Below are positions 5,389 to 6,167 of a stretch of DNA of 6,167 nucleotides, in pieces. How positions within the stretch are numbered: position 1 is the first letter of the stretch; each line of letters begins with the position of its first letter. Origin of the DNA: Chlamydiae bacterium RIFCSPHIGHO2_12_FULL_27_8 (lineage in GTDB: Bacteria; Chlamydiota; Chlamydiia; Chlamydiales; SM23-39); assembly GCA_001796155.1 (NCBI GenBank), contig MGLU01000086.1:7724-13890 (forward strand), written 5' to 3'. The position numbers were made by a program, and so were the translations under genes. Below the pieces are notes generated by a model. The model saw nothing but the letters and a program-made list of their open reading frames with translations, did no database searches and had not been told where the DNA came from.

Positions 5389-6100
5389 TGATATTCTCCT
5401 CTTCTTCCTTTTCTTTTTTTTCTTCTCTAGCAGCTTCAAAAAGTTCTTTAGCTTCTTTGAAATTATCATAAGACTTCTTTAATTCATATCCTCCAGCTAT
5501 ACAGCCTGCTGTGCCGCCGGCGATATGTCCTTCTATAATTCCAAGAGTCCCCATTCCTAGTTCAACAATTCCAATACCTGCATCAGTCAAAGCTTCATCT
5601 AATTTTTCATATGCCTTTTCTTCAGCAGTTTTTTCAATTTTCTCCGGTTTTGCTTCTTCTGTTTTTTCTTCGTGCTTTTTCTTTCCAATCTTTTTCGAAA
5701 ATGTATTTATGAGAGCTTTTTCACATAATAAAAAAACTCTTTTTTCATTATTTTCATTAGTGATTGTTGCATAAATAAAATCTTTATATTTTTTATCAAT
5801 CAAAAATTCATTTTTATTATTTAAATGTTCTACCGATATTACAGTCCATTTTTTTTTATCTTTTTTATATACATCAAAGATATATTTCTCATCATATGAA
5901 TTAGATCCTATAAGCAAAATAGCTTGATTTCCTTTCTGATCTTGAAGAGTAATTTTGTAAAAATTATTAATTTCATTGTCTACTGAATTAAAATCAAAAC
6001 CTTTTAAAGATTTAATAGAAAATGAATTTACAGCAAAAATGGATTGTGATGAACTGAATAAAAAGATTAATAAAAATAAGACTTTTTGTCGAGTAGGCAT
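5381..6100 (-). CDS. Secreted protein with a glycine-zipper-like segment; start supplied by a group II intron end
   Basis: This is a 239-residue hypothetical protein. Residues 1-23 are a signal peptide (MPTRQKVLFLLIFLF...SIFA). Residues 24-132 form a small beta-rich domain with alternating polar and hydrophobic strands (YKITLQDQKGNQAILLIG, KKWTVISVEHL, KDFIYATITNENNEKRVFLLCE). A Lys/Glu-rich linker (136-170) leads to a Gly-rich hydrophobic stretch at 174-204 (GIGIVELGMGTLGIIEG, AGGTAGCIAGG) with repeated GxxxG spacing, as in helices that pack or insert in membranes. A charged coiled coil (205-239) ends it. ATG 6098-6100 has AGGAGG (6106-6111) five bases upstream. Both, and codons 1-4, appear to lie inside the intron end. 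Exon sequence from 6087 on would read KKVLFLLIFLF after an original ATG-A, matching the MKK starts of other exported proteins here. The function is unknown. Confidence 0.8.
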   Translation of the reverse strand: MPTRQKVLFLLIFLFSSSQSIFAVNSFSIKSLKGFDFNSVDNEINNFYKITLQDQKGNQAILLIGSNSYDEKYIFDVYKKDKKKWTVISVEHLNNKNEFLIDKKYKDFIYATITNENNEKRVFLLCEKALINTFSKKIGKKKHEEKTEEAKPEKIEKTAEEKAYEKLDEALTDAGIGIVELGMGTLGIIEGHIAGGTAGCIAGGYELKKSYDNFKEAKELFEAAREEKKEKEEEENINE

Positions 6101-6167
6101 TGATGCCTCCTTTTATTTATATTTATTTTAATAAATGCGAGGAACCATAACACCCCTCACAGAACCG
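6088..6167 (-). mobile_element. 3' end of a group II intron (end of domain V, domain VI; runs off the right edge)
   Basis: Read on the minus strand, the window opens with CGGTTC, the last bases of a canonical domain V, followed by TGTGAGGGG, and ends with CCTACTCGAC (6097-6088). This combination is the hallmark of many bacterial group II introns. GAGGGG (6153-6158) pairs with CCT-CTC (6091-6097), leaving one unpaired A at 6094, seventh base from the 3' end, the expected branch point. The stem continues with TGTT/AATG, CCTC/GGAG and an AT-rich top, making a domain VI of about 71 bases, longer than usual. The intron ends in AC, fitting the terminal AY rule. The catalytic part of domain V, the other domains and any reverse transcriptase are outside the window, so completeness cannot be judged. 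Confidence 0.72.
6101..6114 (-). promoter_or_regulatory. Shine-Dalgarno sequence inside intron domain VI
   Basis: AAAAGGAGG followed by CATCA precedes the ATG at 6100 on the minus strand. It is the strongest ribosome binding site in the window. The GGAG core pairs with CCTC at about 6141-6145 in the predicted domain VI stem, so a folded intron end would hide it and an unfolded transcript would expose it. Confidence 0.7.

Noticed and set aside
5511..5774. Plus-strand open frame of 87 codons rich in Ser, Phe and Pro
   Set aside because: It is antisense to the Lys/Glu- and Gly-rich part of the 239-residue secreted protein, whose composition creates it. It has no start context.
6088..6167. The right-edge structure as an ordinary promoter/leader of the 239-residue gene
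   Set aside because: The joint presence of CGGTTC-TGTGAGGGG, a matching long stem, a bulged A seven bases from the end and CTACTCGAC fits a group II intron 3' end far better than chance leader sequence.
1..6167. CRISPR array, tRNA or rRNA genes
   Set aside because: I saw no regularly spaced direct repeats, and no tRNA-like or rRNA-like segments on either strand.

Overview
The window is strongly AT-rich bacterial DNA. The best taxonomic clue is the cluster at the left edge, read on the minus strand: V-type ATP synthase subunit E, then a DUF2764 protein, then subunit A. This is the gene order I recall from Chlamydiota (also seen in some other bacteria with V-type ATPases). Subunits E and A also resemble the chlamydial proteins as I remember them, including the ends of subunit E. 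I therefore read the window as a low-GC member of Chlamydiota or a relative. This is inference; no marker gene is present.

Layout. Positions 1-2055 (minus) hold atpE, the DUF2764 gene and the first 223 codons of atpA, tightly packed. A short AT-rich divergent spacer (2056-2193) separates them from a plus-strand run. That run starts with three small exported-protein genes (2194-3277) joined by TAATG and ATGA overlaps: two 66-70 residue proteins with a signal peptide and one C-terminal membrane segment, flanking a 224-residue secreted protein that looks like the DcrB/PsbP/Mog1 group. After a 63-base gap comes a 541-codon secreted, beta-rich, probable outer-membrane barrel gene (3341-4966). It carries an uninterrupted C8 tract near its 5' end; a one-base change in either direction hits a stop within about 30 bases.

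The barrel gene ends exactly where a 0.23-kb non-coding block starts (4964-5191). This block looks like the two ends of an IS200/IS605-family (TnpB-type) element whose interior is lost, and it contains a perfect 20-bp inverted repeat. To its right, on the minus strand, are a secreted 239-residue protein with a glycine-zipper-like hydrophobic stretch (5381-6100) and an overlapping 58-residue two-helix membrane protein (5212-5388).

The right edge (6088-6167, minus) appears to be the 3' end of a group II intron: the last bases of domain V, all of domain VI, and a CCTACTCGAC terminus. The Shine-Dalgarno sequence and the start codon of the 239-residue protein lie inside this intron end. It seems to have split the gene just after its original start and supplied a replacement start. 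The window therefore combines a conserved energy operon with a fast-changing set of cell-envelope genes bearing two kinds of mobile-element scar and a possible phase-variation switch.
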